From Monodelphis domestica (Eukaryota; Chordata; Mammalia; Didelphimorphia; Didelphidae), in the NCBI RefSeq assembly GCF_027887165.1, contig NC_077228.1:422299207-422363206 (forward strand): a stretch of DNA of 64,000 bases. The letters are read 5' to 3'. The first letter of the stretch is position 1. The number at the start of each line of letters is the position of its first letter. Below the pieces are notes generated by a model. The model had not been told where the DNA came from. It made no database searches and saw only the letters and a list, made by a program, of their open reading frames with translations. The position numbers were made by a program, and so were the translations under genes. This document shows positions 1-11,889 of the stretch, piece after piece.

Positions 1-2170
1 TGTTTCCAATTATTTGCGGCCATAAAAAAATACTGCCTTGAACTCTTTGACATATATTAGATCTTTTTTCTGCCTTTCACCTTTGGAATTTATGCAGAGT
101 AAGAGAATATCTGGGTTGAAGGCCATTGCCATTTTTGCACTTTTTTTAGCATAATTACAAATTGCTTTTCAGAATGACTGAACTTCAGAACCCCTACAAC
201 ACTGACTATTTACACGAGCTGTTATTCTATTGGTCTTATTAAACTCAAAAAAGAGCTTGCTGAATCTTCAGAATTCTATTATTGTCTATTTTTTTTATCA
301 ATGTAAAGAAATTAGGACAAACAGTACAAACGCTAATATAAAGTATTGCTGAATGTTGATATTTAAGGCACTTAGGCAATTCAACATTGAAGACTATTCT
401 TTTTCCCTTATAAGAAAAAGTAGCTGTAAATCAAACCACATATTTATTTTTCTTTTTATTGTCTCTACAAGTCTCATGAGATAAAATTAAAAATGAACTA
501 AAACATGCAAAATTAGCTGGCAAGTGTTTGACTAAGATAAGTTAAAATGCTTCTGCTGAAAATTGAAAAACTGTTATTTCACTGTTAGAACCCAAAATAA
601 CTTTTGCATGCATGCTTTATTGATGCAAATCCAAATAAAGCATGGTGACTTTAATATAAATGGCACAGAACTAAAACAAATGAATAATTACAGATGTAAA
701 GAATATTGATTGGAAATTATGGGAGATGGCAAAAGAAACAAAACTGAATGAATGATTATTTCATTCATTGGAAATCAAAAATATTTTTCTCTAATTCTCC
801 AACTTTTCAACTGTTCAATTTCCTGAGCAGAAATGAAGGGTTAAAAAAATCTTGAGGAAAATACAGTATCTGCCTTCTGCAAACTATGAACACTCAAGGA
901 AGAATACTTTTCTAGGACTTAAAAGTCATTTCTTGGTTGAAAGTCAGGTAGTTTTAGATGTCTTTTTTACTTGTCAGATAGATAGGCTATTGCCTAACTA
1001 ATTTACCTTTGTAAATTAGAGCTAGGATAAAAGCATTAAATTTCAAGAGGAACATTACAGAACAGCCTAGCAAATGAGTGCTAATGTGAGACAAGTGGGA
1101 AAAGAGTTTGATTTCCTTGCCACCTCAAAATTAAAATGCTGTGAAAAACACAGCTTCAGGGAATGATACTATATCCTCCACTTTCACCCTCATCTGTTTC
1201 ATATTTATATTTATATATAATTTTATATTTATATCTGTATTTATTCATATATTTATATGTATAAATAAATTCAATTTGGATTTCAATAATTTTTATAGAG
1301 AGGCAGTAAACTAAGAGAGTTCATTGTTGAATTTCAAGTATGATTGAAGTGTCAGAGATAAAGACTTTCGGAAGTTTAAAGTAATCAGAATTATTTAGCC
1401 TAGAAAAGGCTAAAGAACTACTTGGATGAACTTCAAATATATAATTATGATAGAAGGTGATGACTATATTTTCTTTATCTCTACTAAAATCAAAAAGAGA
1501 GTAAGCTTAAATTTCAATGTGAAGGATTTGAGTTCATATATTGGTTAAGTAAACTATATAAAATTTCAATATGCTCAATGCTTATCATATATTCATTCTT
1601 CTGCTATTATCCTGTAATATTAAAATCTTTAAATTGGCAAATGGGGAAATCACATTCAAACTTCCCCACCTCCTATTCCCTCTCCTCTATGCTTGATTGG
1701 CCCTTTCCAATCTGGTACCATTCTATTTTCCAGCCTCACTCATACTTAAAAAAAAAACAAACCCAACAACCCTATTCTTTGGTGAGGAGTAGTGGTTCCT
1801 TGCAGAACCAGGGAGTTTTATTTGGGTGGAGTTAGAATGCTTTAGAGTTAGCAATCATTTTTATCCTTATATTTTCAATAAATAATTTATTTTTATATAA
1901 CAAGAGTCTTCTTAGCATTCTTGCTCCTGGCTCTGAAGAGAAGTTCACTTATGAGCTTCACTTCACTTATATAAACTGAAGATACTTTGTAAGCACAGCA
2001 AATCAGTTTATAAATCCATAACAAACCCATTGCTTTATTATTTTTACAGTCTGCCATTTATTTTTACAACATCTAAGCACTTGTTCAATAGAGTTTCTTG
2101 GTCAATTTGATGAGCTTACAGACCCATAAGGCCTTTGTTTGATACTACAACATTCTCTCTATGGAAGGGG
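1..2170. other. AT-rich unique sequence, no gene recognised
   Basis: I see no convincing exon, RNA gene or recognisable transposon here. The stretch is very AT-rich with an A/T-only patch at about 1199-1270. The short open frames in it are what AT-rich noncoding DNA produces by chance. Confidence 0.5.
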
Positions 2171-2640
2171 TGGGCATGCTCATTGGCACTAGATGACCTA
2201 TTCCTACTTCATTGAAGATGAACAGAGATGATTGGGGAGGAGTCAGCCTATAAAAGGGAGTCTTCCTTAGAGATTAAAGACCATTTTGGCTTCTTTTCAG
2301 AGACTACCACAGAGCAACATGAGGTAAAAGAACACTTGGAGATTGAGGGGAATCTATGGTTTTGAACACCACTCCAGGAGTGGCTAATGAGTGCTTCATG
2401 GAAGAGGTACAGTGGAATTAGACATCCACCAAGAGAATTCCTGGACTCTAAGTTCTACAATCTTGTCTTACTGAGAAGGAAGGAGTTCCTGGACAATTCT
2501 TTCTTTTGGAAAATAAGTTTGAACGCATGACCCTGTACCTGAAGGAGAAAAATGGGACAGAGTCCAAAAGATGTAGATTTTGCTGTCTACTCTTGCCATG
2601 AATTATGTGAATAAAAAGGGGCAGATGGGAAGGAGATTCC
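2170..2640 (+). other. LTR-like or promoter-like stretch (uncertain)
   Basis: A TATA-like motif (cctataaaaggg, about 2249-2260) is followed some 360 bp downstream by an AATAAA-type signal (gtgaataaaaagg). That spacing is compatible with the U3-R-U5 of a solitary LTR. I could not define TG/CA termini or a target duplication, so this may be chance in unique DNA. Confidence 0.2.
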
Positions 2641-2919
2641 TCAGTAGCAGCTCAGAAGCATTTTCATTCAACTCCATAACAGTTACCTTGCCTGTACCTG
2701 CACAGAGAGGCTTCCTAGCTTCCCTACTTGGCCATTTTTATTGACTCTTACACCTCAGTAGTTGCCTTGATGTGTACCAGGAAGTCTCTCTAATTCTTCT
2801 TTCCAGTTAACATACAACTACTTGACACACAGGGAAAACACCCCTTGGCTGACCCCTATGGACAATGATAACCTACTTGAATCCAGTACTCAGAGATGAA
2901 CATAACACCCACTCTGTCA

Positions 2920-3755
2920 TTCTTTGCTCATCCCAATGATTCTGAGCCCCTTTGCTGTTGTTAAAATTTCTTTATCCATATCTAATCATATTCAATCAGT
3001 TGTCAAGTTCCATTGTTTTTACCTTTGTAACATCTGTTCTGTAGTCATCATCTTATGCCTGGATTATTGGAATAACCTTATGGTTGGTCTTCTCGCCATA
3101 AATCTCTTCCAATTCTAATGCATCCTCAGCTAACAAATTGATCTTTCTAAAGTGAAAATCTGACCAGGTCAACTCCAAATGGTCCCCTATTAGTTCTAGG
3201 ATCAAATATGAAATCAACTGTTTGGCTTTTAAAGTTTGTTATAACCTAGCTGCTTCCAACAATGGCAGATTAGTAACAACAAAAGCTGGAACCGCTCCAA
3301 GAATCCTTCTGAATAACTTCCTTTCTAGTCTTTTTATACTTTAATCCAGGGACATTATCCCCTTGCTATTCCTCACACAGAACACTCCAACCCCTGACTC
3401 CAGTCATTTTTAGGAACTGTGCCCCATGTCCAGAATTCTCTCCCTCCTCACCTCCATCTCCTAGCTTCCTTCAAGGCTGAGCTAAAGTCCTACCTCCATA
3501 AGAAACTTTTTCCAGTCTTCCCAGTGCCTTCATTCTGAGATTATTTCCACTTCATCACACATATGTATATGTATGTACTACATATATGCATGTATATATC
3601 TTTGTAAATAGACATTTGAATCTTGCACCTCCTGTTAGATTATAAACTCCTTGAGAATAAATAGACTATATTTTACTTTTCTTTGTATCTCCAGTACTTA
3701 GCGCAGTGCCTGGCACTTAGTAGGTACTTAATCAAGCCTTGTTGGCTTCACTTCT
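2920..3755 (+). mobile_element. L2 LINE, 3' portion
   Basis: The order of sequence blocks is typical of the L2 3' region read forward: 'tatgcctggattattggaataacc', 'ccttcaaggctgagct', a T-rich stretch, then the terminal block 'cagtgcctggcacttagtagg' near 3705-3725. About 50 bp near 3255-3300 does not fit and may be a small insertion. It is an ancient, noncoding fossil. Confidence 0.8.
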
Positions 3756-3759
3756 ACAA

Positions 3760-5190
3760 GCCCTTAGAAGGATGCCTATATAAGAGAAGGAAGAAAACTG
3801 TATTGACTGCTTGTTGTTTTTCTATGGAGTGAAATAAAAACAGACCTTCAATATACTGGTAACGTGTTATCTCTTTAAACAAGAACTGGGTAAACTTTCA
3901 CCCACATCAGCAGAGACCCAAAAGTGAGCTCTACAAATTATGTTCTTAGATTTGTCACAGGTAAGTCTGAATTAGAGTAAAATAAACCAAAAAGTTATAG
4001 TATTAGAGAAATACCCACCATCAAAATAGGTCCAAAAAGTAAGGAGCTTGGAACAATAATTTATAGATTATATATGAATGATGTGGGAAAAAATAACATT
4101 TATTATGCTTTAATAAAGCTTAATCTGGCCTCAACATGACAGGAGCCATATCCCTTAGCCATATAATCTCAAATGGTAAAGTCAAATATAAAATCTGCTT
4201 TATGGACAGTACAACCAATATGTCCTTTTACATTTCATTGAAATAATACTGAAATAATCATAATAGCAAACAATATGTTGCTGGATTTATATCTTCCACG
4301 AAAAGTGATTCTTTCCATTAGTCTTAAAACTTATTTGGCAAATGTCCCCAATCCTGATATGTATCATTAATTTTTATTTTTCTCCAAATGGAATATTGTT
4401 CTATAAATTATTTGTATAATAAAAGTGTCTTAATTTTCACTAAAATGACTTATGGATATTTATCATATTCCTCTCATAAGCTACTCATAAATTAACTATA
4501 GGAAACTCAACCCTCCATTCTTCATGCACCCTTCATAATAATAAGTTATGGGCAGGTAGTAAAATCTTAATTTAAATATATTCTAAAGGTGAAAGTGTAT
4601 ATTACTTAGTGTGCAACTTGAAAAATCAAGATTCCAATGCAAAAAATCTGGGCTTGCACAACAAAATTAATATAGTTTGATACTTTGGGCTTTTTCATAA
4701 TTCATGAATTCATCCATGTGGGCACTATCTTCATTAAGATAGATCTTAATTCAACCATATTTTCTTATCTCATGTGATTCTTGTCCACAAATTTTATTTA
4801 AAAATTTTTTATTGATGTTCTTTTATTTAAAAAAAAATCTTTGGTGCTTCCCCATGACTGTACTGACTCCAAAACACTTCAACTTGTAACAAATAAGAAT
4901 AGTCAAGCAAAAATTAAAAATCAACACATCAATCATGTCTGAAAATGTGAGTCTCATTTTGTAATTAATGTTCATCACTTCTTTGCCAGTAAGTGGAAGG
5001 CTTATTTCACTATTAAGTCCTTTGAAGTCGGGTCTAGTTATGCATTTCAAAACTGAAGGTTTAAAATGTTGTTTCCCTTTACGCTATTGTCACTGTGTAA
5101 AAGTTTTTTTCCCACAGCCCTACTTACTTTATCCTACATGAAGTTATGTAATCTTTCCAATTTTCTGTGAATTCTTCATATTTGTTATTT
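3760..5190. other. AT-rich unique sequence, no gene recognised
   Basis: I recognise nothing here. The 75-codon antisense frame at 4823-5050 has no family features and low-complexity composition. Confidence 0.5.
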
Positions 5191-6030
5191 CTCATGTCAC
5201 AACAACATTTCATTATGTTCATATCTCACAATTTTTCAGGTACTACTTAAATGACAAGTTCTTACTCATTATAAAATTTTGATACTATAAAAAGAGCTTC
5301 TATATTTTAGATATATGATATCTTTTCCTGTGCCTTTGACTTTCATGGAGTGTGTGACAGGTAGTGGTATCACTGGGTAAAATGATACCTAAAATTTCGT
5401 GACCTTTTTTAGTATAATTTCATTTTTCCTCCAAAATGATTGGATTAATTTACAATTCCATCAATAATTTATTAATGTACAAGTCTTCTCATGGTCCCTT
5501 GGACATTTTGCCATTTGTCATCTTTGCCAATTTGAAGGATGTGAAGTGAAATCTCAACATTACTTTCATATGCATTCACTTATGATGAGTGATTTTAATT
5601 CTTTCATATACTTTATCTCTTTCATCTACTTTTTAAAACTGCCTATTTATATCCTTTGGCCACTTATTCATTGGAAATAGTTCTTGTTCTTCTATATTTG
5701 TATCAATTCTCACCATAATTTATAAGATAATTTGCTACAGGACTTTCCTTAACTACTCTTTAAAAAAATTATAGTCGTATTGATTTTGTTAGCATGAAAA
5801 GTATTCAATTTTATGTAACTGAAACTGCCCATTTTTTATTCTATGATTTAGTATCTTTTCATGAATTCCCCAGAGAGCATCTAGCCAATGATCTGGGTGC
5901 TTTTCTCTCTCTCTTTTTTAGTATATCTTGATTACTAATGTATCACTCAAATATCCTATCTTTTATTCTGGCTAAAGACTGCCCAATCTACTTTTCCAAA
6001 CACACATCTTTTTTCATGTCTTTTATGCCA
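5190..6030 (-). mobile_element. Old, diverged L1 ORF2 fragment
   Basis: Read on the plus strand, the blocks run in the same order as the better-preserved antisense L1 at 13.9-14.4 kb: 'ccaaaatgattggattaatttacaa', then 'gccaatttgaaggatgtgaagtg', then 'cctttggccacttattcattgg'. These are the complement of the L1 ORF2 C-terminal half. Many substitutions and stops mark it as old and dead. Confidence 0.65.
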
Positions 6031-6059
6031 TTTAAGAATAAAAATGATAGGATAACAAA

Positions 6060-6250
6060 TTTAGTATTTCAAGGAGCCTTAGAAGTCATTTAGTCTAATC
6101 TGTTTATTTGATTTATGAAGAAATTGAGTCTCACAGAGGGAAAATAACTTGTCTGACTTCACATAAGTAGTGAAAAGTAGAAACAGAATTTGAATCCAAA
6201 CCCTCTGATTCCAGATCAGTGCTCTTTCTATTATACTAAAGAGTTGCCTG
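6060..6250 (-). mobile_element. MIR/CORE-type SINE
   Basis: Antisense SINE. The plus strand reads 'ccttagaagtcatttagtctaatc', 'gaagaaattgagtctcacagagg', then 'gattccagatcagtgctctttctatta', which is the usual reverse order of these tRNA-derived SINEs. Confidence 0.55.
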
Positions 6251-6349
6251 GGCATAGTAAATATACATCTCTAGATTATTCTTTGAGTCAACTCTTCTGA
6301 ATCGTCTGAAATAGTAATAGTCCATGATTTGCATTATCATGACATCATG

Positions 6350-6540
6350 AGAAAGGCAATTTTGCTAATTGATAGAGATCCAGCCTTGGAGTAAAAAGAT
6401 CATGATTCATATCCTGCCTCTGAATATTCTGAGTTATATAACCAGGGGCAAATCACTTAATTACTCAGTGCCTAAGACAATTCTCTAACACTATGAGTTC
6501 TAGACCAGTGGCCAGGCTGCATTAGTGTAGAAGTTGTTTA
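6350..6540 (+). mobile_element. MIR-type SINE, diverged
   Basis: It has the SINE core 'gttatataaccaggggcaaatcacttaattactcagtgcctaagacaa', a diverged form of the tRNA-derived core in the better copies at 18.1 and 32.0 kb. Confidence 0.5.
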
Positions 6541-6644
6541 AATTGGGAGTTATTTACATGGTTGCAGATCAGTACCAAAAAACAAAGCAAAATTTCAAAA
6601 TATTACCTGGAGAATTATTTTGCACAGATTAATAATATCAAAGG

Positions 6645-7090
6645 TGTTGTTTGTTCTTTTTTGAAGAAAAAAAACCCAAACAAACCAATGGCATCATAGG
6701 GTGCTATCTTAACTTGTGCATGAATTGGATTTAAGTGAGATATTATTGCTTAAAGTCAGCAGCCTTATTCTCTCTTCTTCATTGAAGTCCAGGGACAAGA
6801 CAAAAGTCAAAACTTTTTGATGGCCCAGAATGCAGCAGATTACCTTGTTCTCTTTGATGGCTGAACAAATTCTAAGCACTCATCAGCTCCTACTTCAACC
6901 ACCTCTCATGGTCATTGGAATTGCTCTCATCTGCCTATTCTACTGGAAGAAGTCGTTACATGCTTGGGGTAGACATCTCCCTAACTCACTGACAGGTTTG
7001 TGGTCCAGCAACTACCTTCAACCTGGTTTAGCCTATATGCTGAGATGGTTTACCAGAGTGTGGGGAATTCCTGGTAAGGAAAACTTTCTT
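6645..7090 (-). mobile_element. RTE-tailed SINE (RTESINE-like), antisense
   Basis: Read on the minus strand, this aligns by eye with the split SINE at 27580-27877 plus 31663-31985. Shared blocks, in order, are 'ggctaaaccaggttga', 'gatgtctaccccaagcatgt', 'tgacttttgtcttg', 'cacttaaatccaattcatgc' and a tail ending near 'gaac'. The shared tail implies mobilisation by an RTE-type LINE (inference from known SINE-LINE partnerships). The 89-codon open frame on the opposite strand at 6830-7099 is only the antisense of this SINE. Confidence 0.7.
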
Positions 7091-7483
7091 TACCAATAAA
7101 AGAGGACAATTATTATATAATTTCTAATCTTAGAGAATTGTTTGTGGTATAGGAAAACCATGAAATAATTTATTCAGGATATAACAACCAACAAATGTCA
7201 GAGGAAAGGCTTGAACAAAATTCTTACTGACTCTGAGGTTAGCTCTCTGTTCACTCCACAATGATGTATTTCAACATGGGAATAAGCAAGCATCAATGCA
7301 TGAATCAATGGAAATACAGTAGAGTCAGCAAAATTACTATGATGTTGCAAAATATCTCCCAGTTGTGCTCTTTATTTAAAAAAATCAAAACCAAAACATT
7401 TATGGCTATAGCACTAGATATCTCTTTGGAGTAAAAACAAAATTTGATCTGGATAGGTTCTATTATCTTCTGTTCTGGGGGGC

Positions 7484-7685
7484 AGTATGTTATCATGGAG
7501 AGTTCATTGGATTTGGAGTCAGGAGACTGAGATTTTGGAATTTGGACTAGATTTAGAAAGAGAAGGTTCAAGTCCTGCCTGTGTACAAATTAGCTGTATG
7601 AACCTGTAAAATGAGCACATGATATGATTTTTAAGACCTCTTTGAAACTGGAGTACCTCATATATCAATTAGTTATGGTTAACCT
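7484..7685 (+). mobile_element. Diverged tRNA-derived SINE
   Basis: It begins 'ggggggcagtatgttatcatgg' and 'attggatttggagtcaggagac', a typical SINE head, and continues with 'gttcaagtcctgcctgtgtac' and 'tagctgtatgaacctgtaaaatgag'. An apparent internal duplication or insertion lies near 7535-7570. Confidence 0.45.
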
Positions 7686-7689
7686 AGAT

Positions 7690-7965
7690 AGAGGCAGTTA
7701 GGTGAGAAGAGATAGAGTTGGCCCTGGAAGACCTGAGTTCAAAGCCAGTTTCAGTCATGTAATCCTGTGTGACCCCAGATAAGTCATTTAATCTTTATCT
7801 GTTTTCAATGTTCTTATCTATTTAAAATTAGAATAAAAGCAAAAAGCAAAAAAGCAAAAAGCAAAAAAAGCAAAAAAAAAATTCCTGTCTCCCAGGAATG
7901 TTATGAGGATAAAATGTGATATTTGTAAAGCACTTTGCAAACCTTAAGGCATTACTAGCTAGTTG
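7690..7965 (+). mobile_element. MIR-type SINE with expanded A-rich middle
   Basis: The head 'gaggcagttaggtgagaag', the box 'gaagacctgagttcaaa' and the distal box 'tttgtaaagcactttgcaaacctta' are in normal SINE order. Between them, about 45 bp of GCAAAAA-type repeat replaces part of the core. Confidence 0.65.
7838..7882 (+). repeat. (GCAAAAA)n microsatellite inside a SINE
   Basis: Units of 'gc' followed by 4-9 A occur about six times. The tract interrupts the SINE at 7690-7965 and probably expanded from an A-rich patch in it. Confidence 0.85.
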
Positions 7966-8319
7966 TAGTACTAACCTACACTATAATTTATACTTTTTCT
8001 ACTTTTTTCTTAGAAAAGAGAACCAGGAAAACAATTTACATACACTATGCTTTCAACAATGTAAAGGAAATAATATTTTAAGAATCTTTGCAGAAGATTG
8101 AAGAACTCCAATCAATTCACTCACCAATCATGATTTCAACAGAGGTAATAGATTGATTGTTGATACAAAATGAGGTGTTTTTTCAAACATGGCCAGTGTT
8201 TTGATTCAATTTGCTTTACAACTTTGTTACAAGGAATAAGGATCTCCTAGATTGGAAATGAAAGTTGGAGGAGGTTGTTGGGAAATAATAACATTATTTT
8301 TAAAAAATATATATCAATA

Positions 8320-8740
8320 TGCAGAGCAAAAGGAGCAGAACCAGGAGAACATTGTACACAGAGATGGATACATCATGGCACAATCAAATGTAATAGACTT
8401 TTCTACTAGCAGTAATGCAATGACCCAGGATAATCCAGAGGAATACAAGAGAAAAGAAGCTATCCACATCCAGAGAAAGAACCATGGGAGTGGAAATGCA
8501 GAAGAAAAGCATGATCAATCATGTAGTTTGATGGAGGTGTTATTGAGGTTTTGATGTTAAAAGATCACTCTACCACACTCTACCACGAGTATGAATAACA
8601 TGGAATTTGAACAATGATACATATATAACCCAGTGGAACTGCTTGTCAGCTCTAGGAGCAGGGAGGAAAGTGTGGAGAGGGGAAATCATGAATCATGTAA
8701 CCATGGAAAAATATTCTAAATTAAAAAAAATTTTTAAAAG
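8320..8740 (+). mobile_element. L1 LINE 3' end
   Basis: The blocks 'agcagaaccaggagaacattgtacaca', 'aatgtaatagacttttctactagcag' and 'gaaagaaccatgggag' match in sense the complement of 13460-13700, where they follow the L1 ORF2 C-terminus. The fragment therefore spans the ORF2 end and 3' UTR and stops at an A-rich tail with an adjoining AT repeat. Confidence 0.75.
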
Positions 8741-8990
8741 TAAATATATATATTGCATATATATATATATGTATGTATAAAAGAAATAGGGAAGTCAGTC
8801 ACCCCTGAATAGTGCCTAAGTAGCTCATCTCTAGGAACTCCCCAGCCAGCTAAGTGATTAAGTAGTGATTAAGAATTCATGAAGCTGTAATGAAATTTAA
8901 AAGTAACTCTTCAAGTCATGAGAGATTCAAAAGTGCTGAATGAACAACATGATTAAATATAATTCTTAAATCATGCAGAATCAACTCATT

Positions 8991-9005
8991 AATAGTTAGT
9001 CTTTT
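8991..9005 (+). repeat. Target-site duplication, left copy
   Basis: The 15-mer aatagttagtctttt here is repeated exactly at 9183-9197, flanking the SINE between them. Confidence 0.85.
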
Positions 9006-9182
9006 GGGGGCACCTGGGTAGTTTAGTGGATTGAGAGCCAAGCCTAGAGATGGGCCTTCCTAGGTTCCCAGCTGTGTGACCCTGGACAAGTCACTTGACC
9101 CCCATTGCCTAGCCCTTACCACTCTTCTGCCTTGAAGTCAATACACAGTATTAACTCCAAGAGAGAGGTAAGGGTTAAAAAA
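9006..9182 (+). mobile_element. WSINE1-type SINE with intact 15-bp TSD
   Basis: The element starts 'gggggcacctgggtagttta', has the core 'agctgtgtgaccctggacaagtcactt', and ends 'gtattaactccaagagagaggtaagggtt' plus an A tail. Exact 15-bp direct repeats flank it, which fixes both ends and shows a relatively recent LINE-mediated insertion. The region between the head and the core has lost roughly 20 bp relative to the 48.2 kb copy. Confidence 0.85.
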
Positions 9183-9197
9183 AATAGTTAGTCTTTT
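9183..9197 (+). repeat. Target-site duplication, right copy
   Basis: Exact copy of 8991-9005 on the 3' side of the SINE. Confidence 0.85.
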
Positions 9198-9489
9198 AAT
9201 TTTTCCTTACAAATAGTTAGAAAGCCAATTATGGAATAGAATATTTTCTCAAATATTTTTATAAGAGACTAATCATTGATTATTTGATATGTATGCATGC
9301 ATGTGTGTGTAAAGGTGGTTTGAGTGGAGGGAGGGAGCTTAGCCAAACCCAGATTATTACCAGTCTCTTATGTTTCCTGTCTTTAACCCACCTTGTACAT
9401 AAGCATATTAGATTTTTCTCAAGTGCTTCTCAATAATCAGACTTCATAAACATATGCTCTCCATTCATGTTAGATTCACTTCAATTTAA

Positions 9490-9575
9490 TTCAGCAAATA
9501 TTTGTGCCTACCATGTATAAAGAGGGCACTATGCTAGGTGCTAAGGATAAAAAGATTAAAAAAAAAAGAACCAGT
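9490..9575 (-). mobile_element. L2 3'-end fragment
   Basis: The plus strand reads 'gcaaatatttgtgcctaccatg...gggcactatgctaggtgctaagga'. This is the complement of the conserved L2 terminal block (agtgcttagca...tgcctgg...taaataattgctg). Confidence 0.55.
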
Positions 9576-9654
9576 ACTTTCTTGAGAATTACAGCTTTGT
9601 ACTATAGTTTGAGATCTAGTGCTGCCAGATCCTCTTCCTTCCCACCCACCCCCC

Positions 9655-9965
9655 ACTTTGAGATTCTTGGCCCTTTTTTTGTCTCTAGATTAATTTCAAT
9701 ATTTTTTCCAATTCTACAAAGTAATATTTTGGTAGTTTGATTGGTATGACAATGAGTAAATTAATTAATTTATATAGCATTGTCTTTTCATTATATTGAC
9801 ACCCTCTAACCATGAGCAAATTATATATCTCCAATTATTCATATCTGTCTTTATTTCTATAAAGTGCTTTGTAGTTGTAGTCATATAGTTCTTATGAGTA
9901 TCTTAGTAGGTAGACTTCCAAGTGTTTTCACCATTCTTTTAGTTACTATAAATGGAGCTTCTCTA
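9655..9965 (-). mobile_element. L1 ORF2 fragment
   Basis: The block 'tttttccaattctacaaagtaatattttggtagtttgattggtatg' closely parallels 14915-14970 in the larger antisense L1. The following 'catatagttcttatgagtatcttagtaggtagacttccaagtgtttt' extends further into the ORF2 region that the 13-15 kb copy lacks. Confidence 0.7.
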
Positions 9966-10074
9966 ACGTTTCCTGCTGGATTCCCTTCCTTCCAATAAAA
10001 AATAGACCATGAAAATGTCTAAGAAGAGGTGAACTTAATGTGCTTGTAGGAAAACTGGAGGAGATAAGGATTAC

Positions 10075-10240
10075 TTCTATCTTGTAGAAATCAGAGAAAG
10101 CTTCTTGGAGAAGTTAGCTTCTGAACTGAACCTACATGTACAACTGGAAAGAGGGAATATTTACAGGAATGCCAGGAGGGCTACTCTATTAGGATGTATC
10201 TACATGACCATTCATCAGGTATTCATTAAAAGCCTACTAA
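10075..10240 (-). mobile_element. L2 fragments
   Basis: The phrase 'gaaagcttcttggagaagttagcttctgaactgaa' is the complement of the L2 3' region encoding the 'aggaagcc' block. Then 'caggtattcattaaaagcctactaattattgg' resembles the complement of the L2 3' terminus. The order suggests two small pieces. Confidence 0.45.
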
Positions 10241-10384
10241 TTATTGGTCACAATCTGGGATATTGGTATTGGTACCACTGAATTTATTTCTGGATAGTCT
10301 ATAATTCAGAAGTCTTTCTGTCAATTTATCTTTAATATTAATTATTTGATTACTGTTGTATAGCCTGAGTTTTGGTTTTGCATT

Positions 10385-10440
10385 GGTGAGAGCACTAGAC
10401 CTGGGGTTAGGAAGATCTGAGTTCATAATCTGCCTCAGCA
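10385..10440 (+). mobile_element. SINE head fragment
   Basis: The phrase 'gagagcactagacctggggttaggaagatctgagttcataatctgcctcag' is the first third of a MAR1-type SINE. The remainder is missing. Confidence 0.5.
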
Positions 10441-10614
10441 GCATTCAATTGTTTTCCCTTTTTCTAGGGCCAAAATTGTGAATTGTAAAGGTTAAAATTA
10501 ATGGTTAGACAATGATTATATGAAATTATGTGATCTCCAGTATTTATTATATCTTGAGTCAGAAATTTATCTACAAATATCTACAAAAAGAGAGGAAACA
10601 ATAAAGAAGAGAAA

Positions 10615-11334
10615 TGTGAGGGGGATAGAGAAGTTATCTATCCTATCAACATAAATTTTGCTCCAGGTCTGCTTAATCCAGGCAGAGAATATTTAGCTCT
10701 CAACTAGGAAGGCTGGTAGTGAGTAATCACACATGTCCTCCTCCAAGATGGAAGCTAATTTCTCCAGAAGCTAGGAAGGGGGTCAGCCTTTTACTCACCC
10801 AATGAAGTAATCCAAGAGTTGGAGTCCAAATAGAAGTAGGGCTCTGAGCCTACAATCCAAGCCATAGTCTCCAGCAAAGCTCCCTTGAAGACTATCTAAG
10901 ATTATCTCCAAAAGACAATCTCTTCAGAATCTCTTCTCAAAGAAAATCTGCCCTGAAGGAGTTCAGGGCTTGCTTTTTATGGTGACTTCTTGTCCTTTCT
11001 CCTCTTCATAGGGGCCAATCACAGTTTCCAAATTGTCTAGTACTGGGGGTGGGGGGGTGAGTCTGTAAGATATACTTCTCACCTTCTGAAGGTTAAGTTC
11101 TCATTAAAAGATTCACAGATTCCCATTGATTGAATTTTTAAGGGTTTGAATTCTCTAAGTACCTTGCTAGCTTCTCACCTAGTACTAAGCAGGGTGTTTA
11201 ATCTTTTGTTGATTAAATTCAAAAGTAGACAAGGGGGAGTTAAGCCTATCTTCAGTCTAATGAGGTACTAAGTAGGGGTACTTAAGTTAACCTTAACTCA
11301 GGATAGACAATAGAATAAAGAATTCTCTTTCACA
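10615..11334 (-). mobile_element. Candidate solitary LTR of an endogenous retrovirus-like element
   Basis: The segment is bounded by the inverted ends tgtga (10615) and tcaca (11330-11334). On the minus strand a TATA-like motif (cataaaaagc, complement near 10976-10985) lies in the downstream half, and an early AATAAA-like motif is also present. No gag, pol or env reading frame adjoins it, so it would be a solo LTR. I could not find a clear 4-6 bp target duplication, which keeps confidence moderate. An alternative 5' edge is tgtta at 11393. Confidence 0.4.
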
Positions 11335-11467
11335 ATATCAGCCTTCTGGTTGATATGCAAATCCTCTTGTGCTTCCTTAGGCTAGTCCTAACATAAAAGA
11401 ATATCTTGGCATATTCCCACCAGAGTTTATACTTCATTGGCATAGTGGATGTTAAAGAAATGTTTGC

Positions 11468-11665
11468 TGTTAGCTGGTTGGCTCAGTGGATTGAAAGTCA
11501 GATCTGGATGACTTGGGTTCAAAAGTGATCTCAGATACTTTCTGGCTCTGTGATCTTGGGCAAGTCACTTAATCCCAAACTGCCTAGCCCTTACCTCTTC
11601 TGCCTTGAAACTAGTACTTAGTATTGATTCTAGAACAGAAGGTAAGGGTTTTAAAAATGCTTTTT
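11468..11665 (+). mobile_element. WSINE1-type SINE
   Basis: Complete in outline: head 'tagctggttggctcagtggattg', core 'tctgtgatcttgggcaagtcacttaa', and 3' box 'agcccttacctcttctgccttg...gtattgattctagaacagaaggtaagggtttt'. Confidence 0.75.
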
Positions 11666-11889
11666 GGTTGATTAATCCAACAAAATCATACATACCACAA
11701 TGCCTTTAGGGACAGATCAATCTTTTTTTCTGTTAAAATTTTATAATATGAATTTTCTTTTTTATTAAGCACCAACAAAGATAAACATTCCAGTATGTCA
11801 GGAACAATATAAGATAGTATTATATATGAATTATAAATGCTAGTCACAGTTTTGTTAAGTTTATTTTTGAGGAGGGAGCTACTGCTGCC

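Noticed and set aside
6830..7099. 89-codon plus-strand frame with a hydrophobic stretch (PPLMVIGIALICLFYW)
   Set aside because: It is the antisense of an RTE-tailed SINE that also occurs at 27.6 kb.
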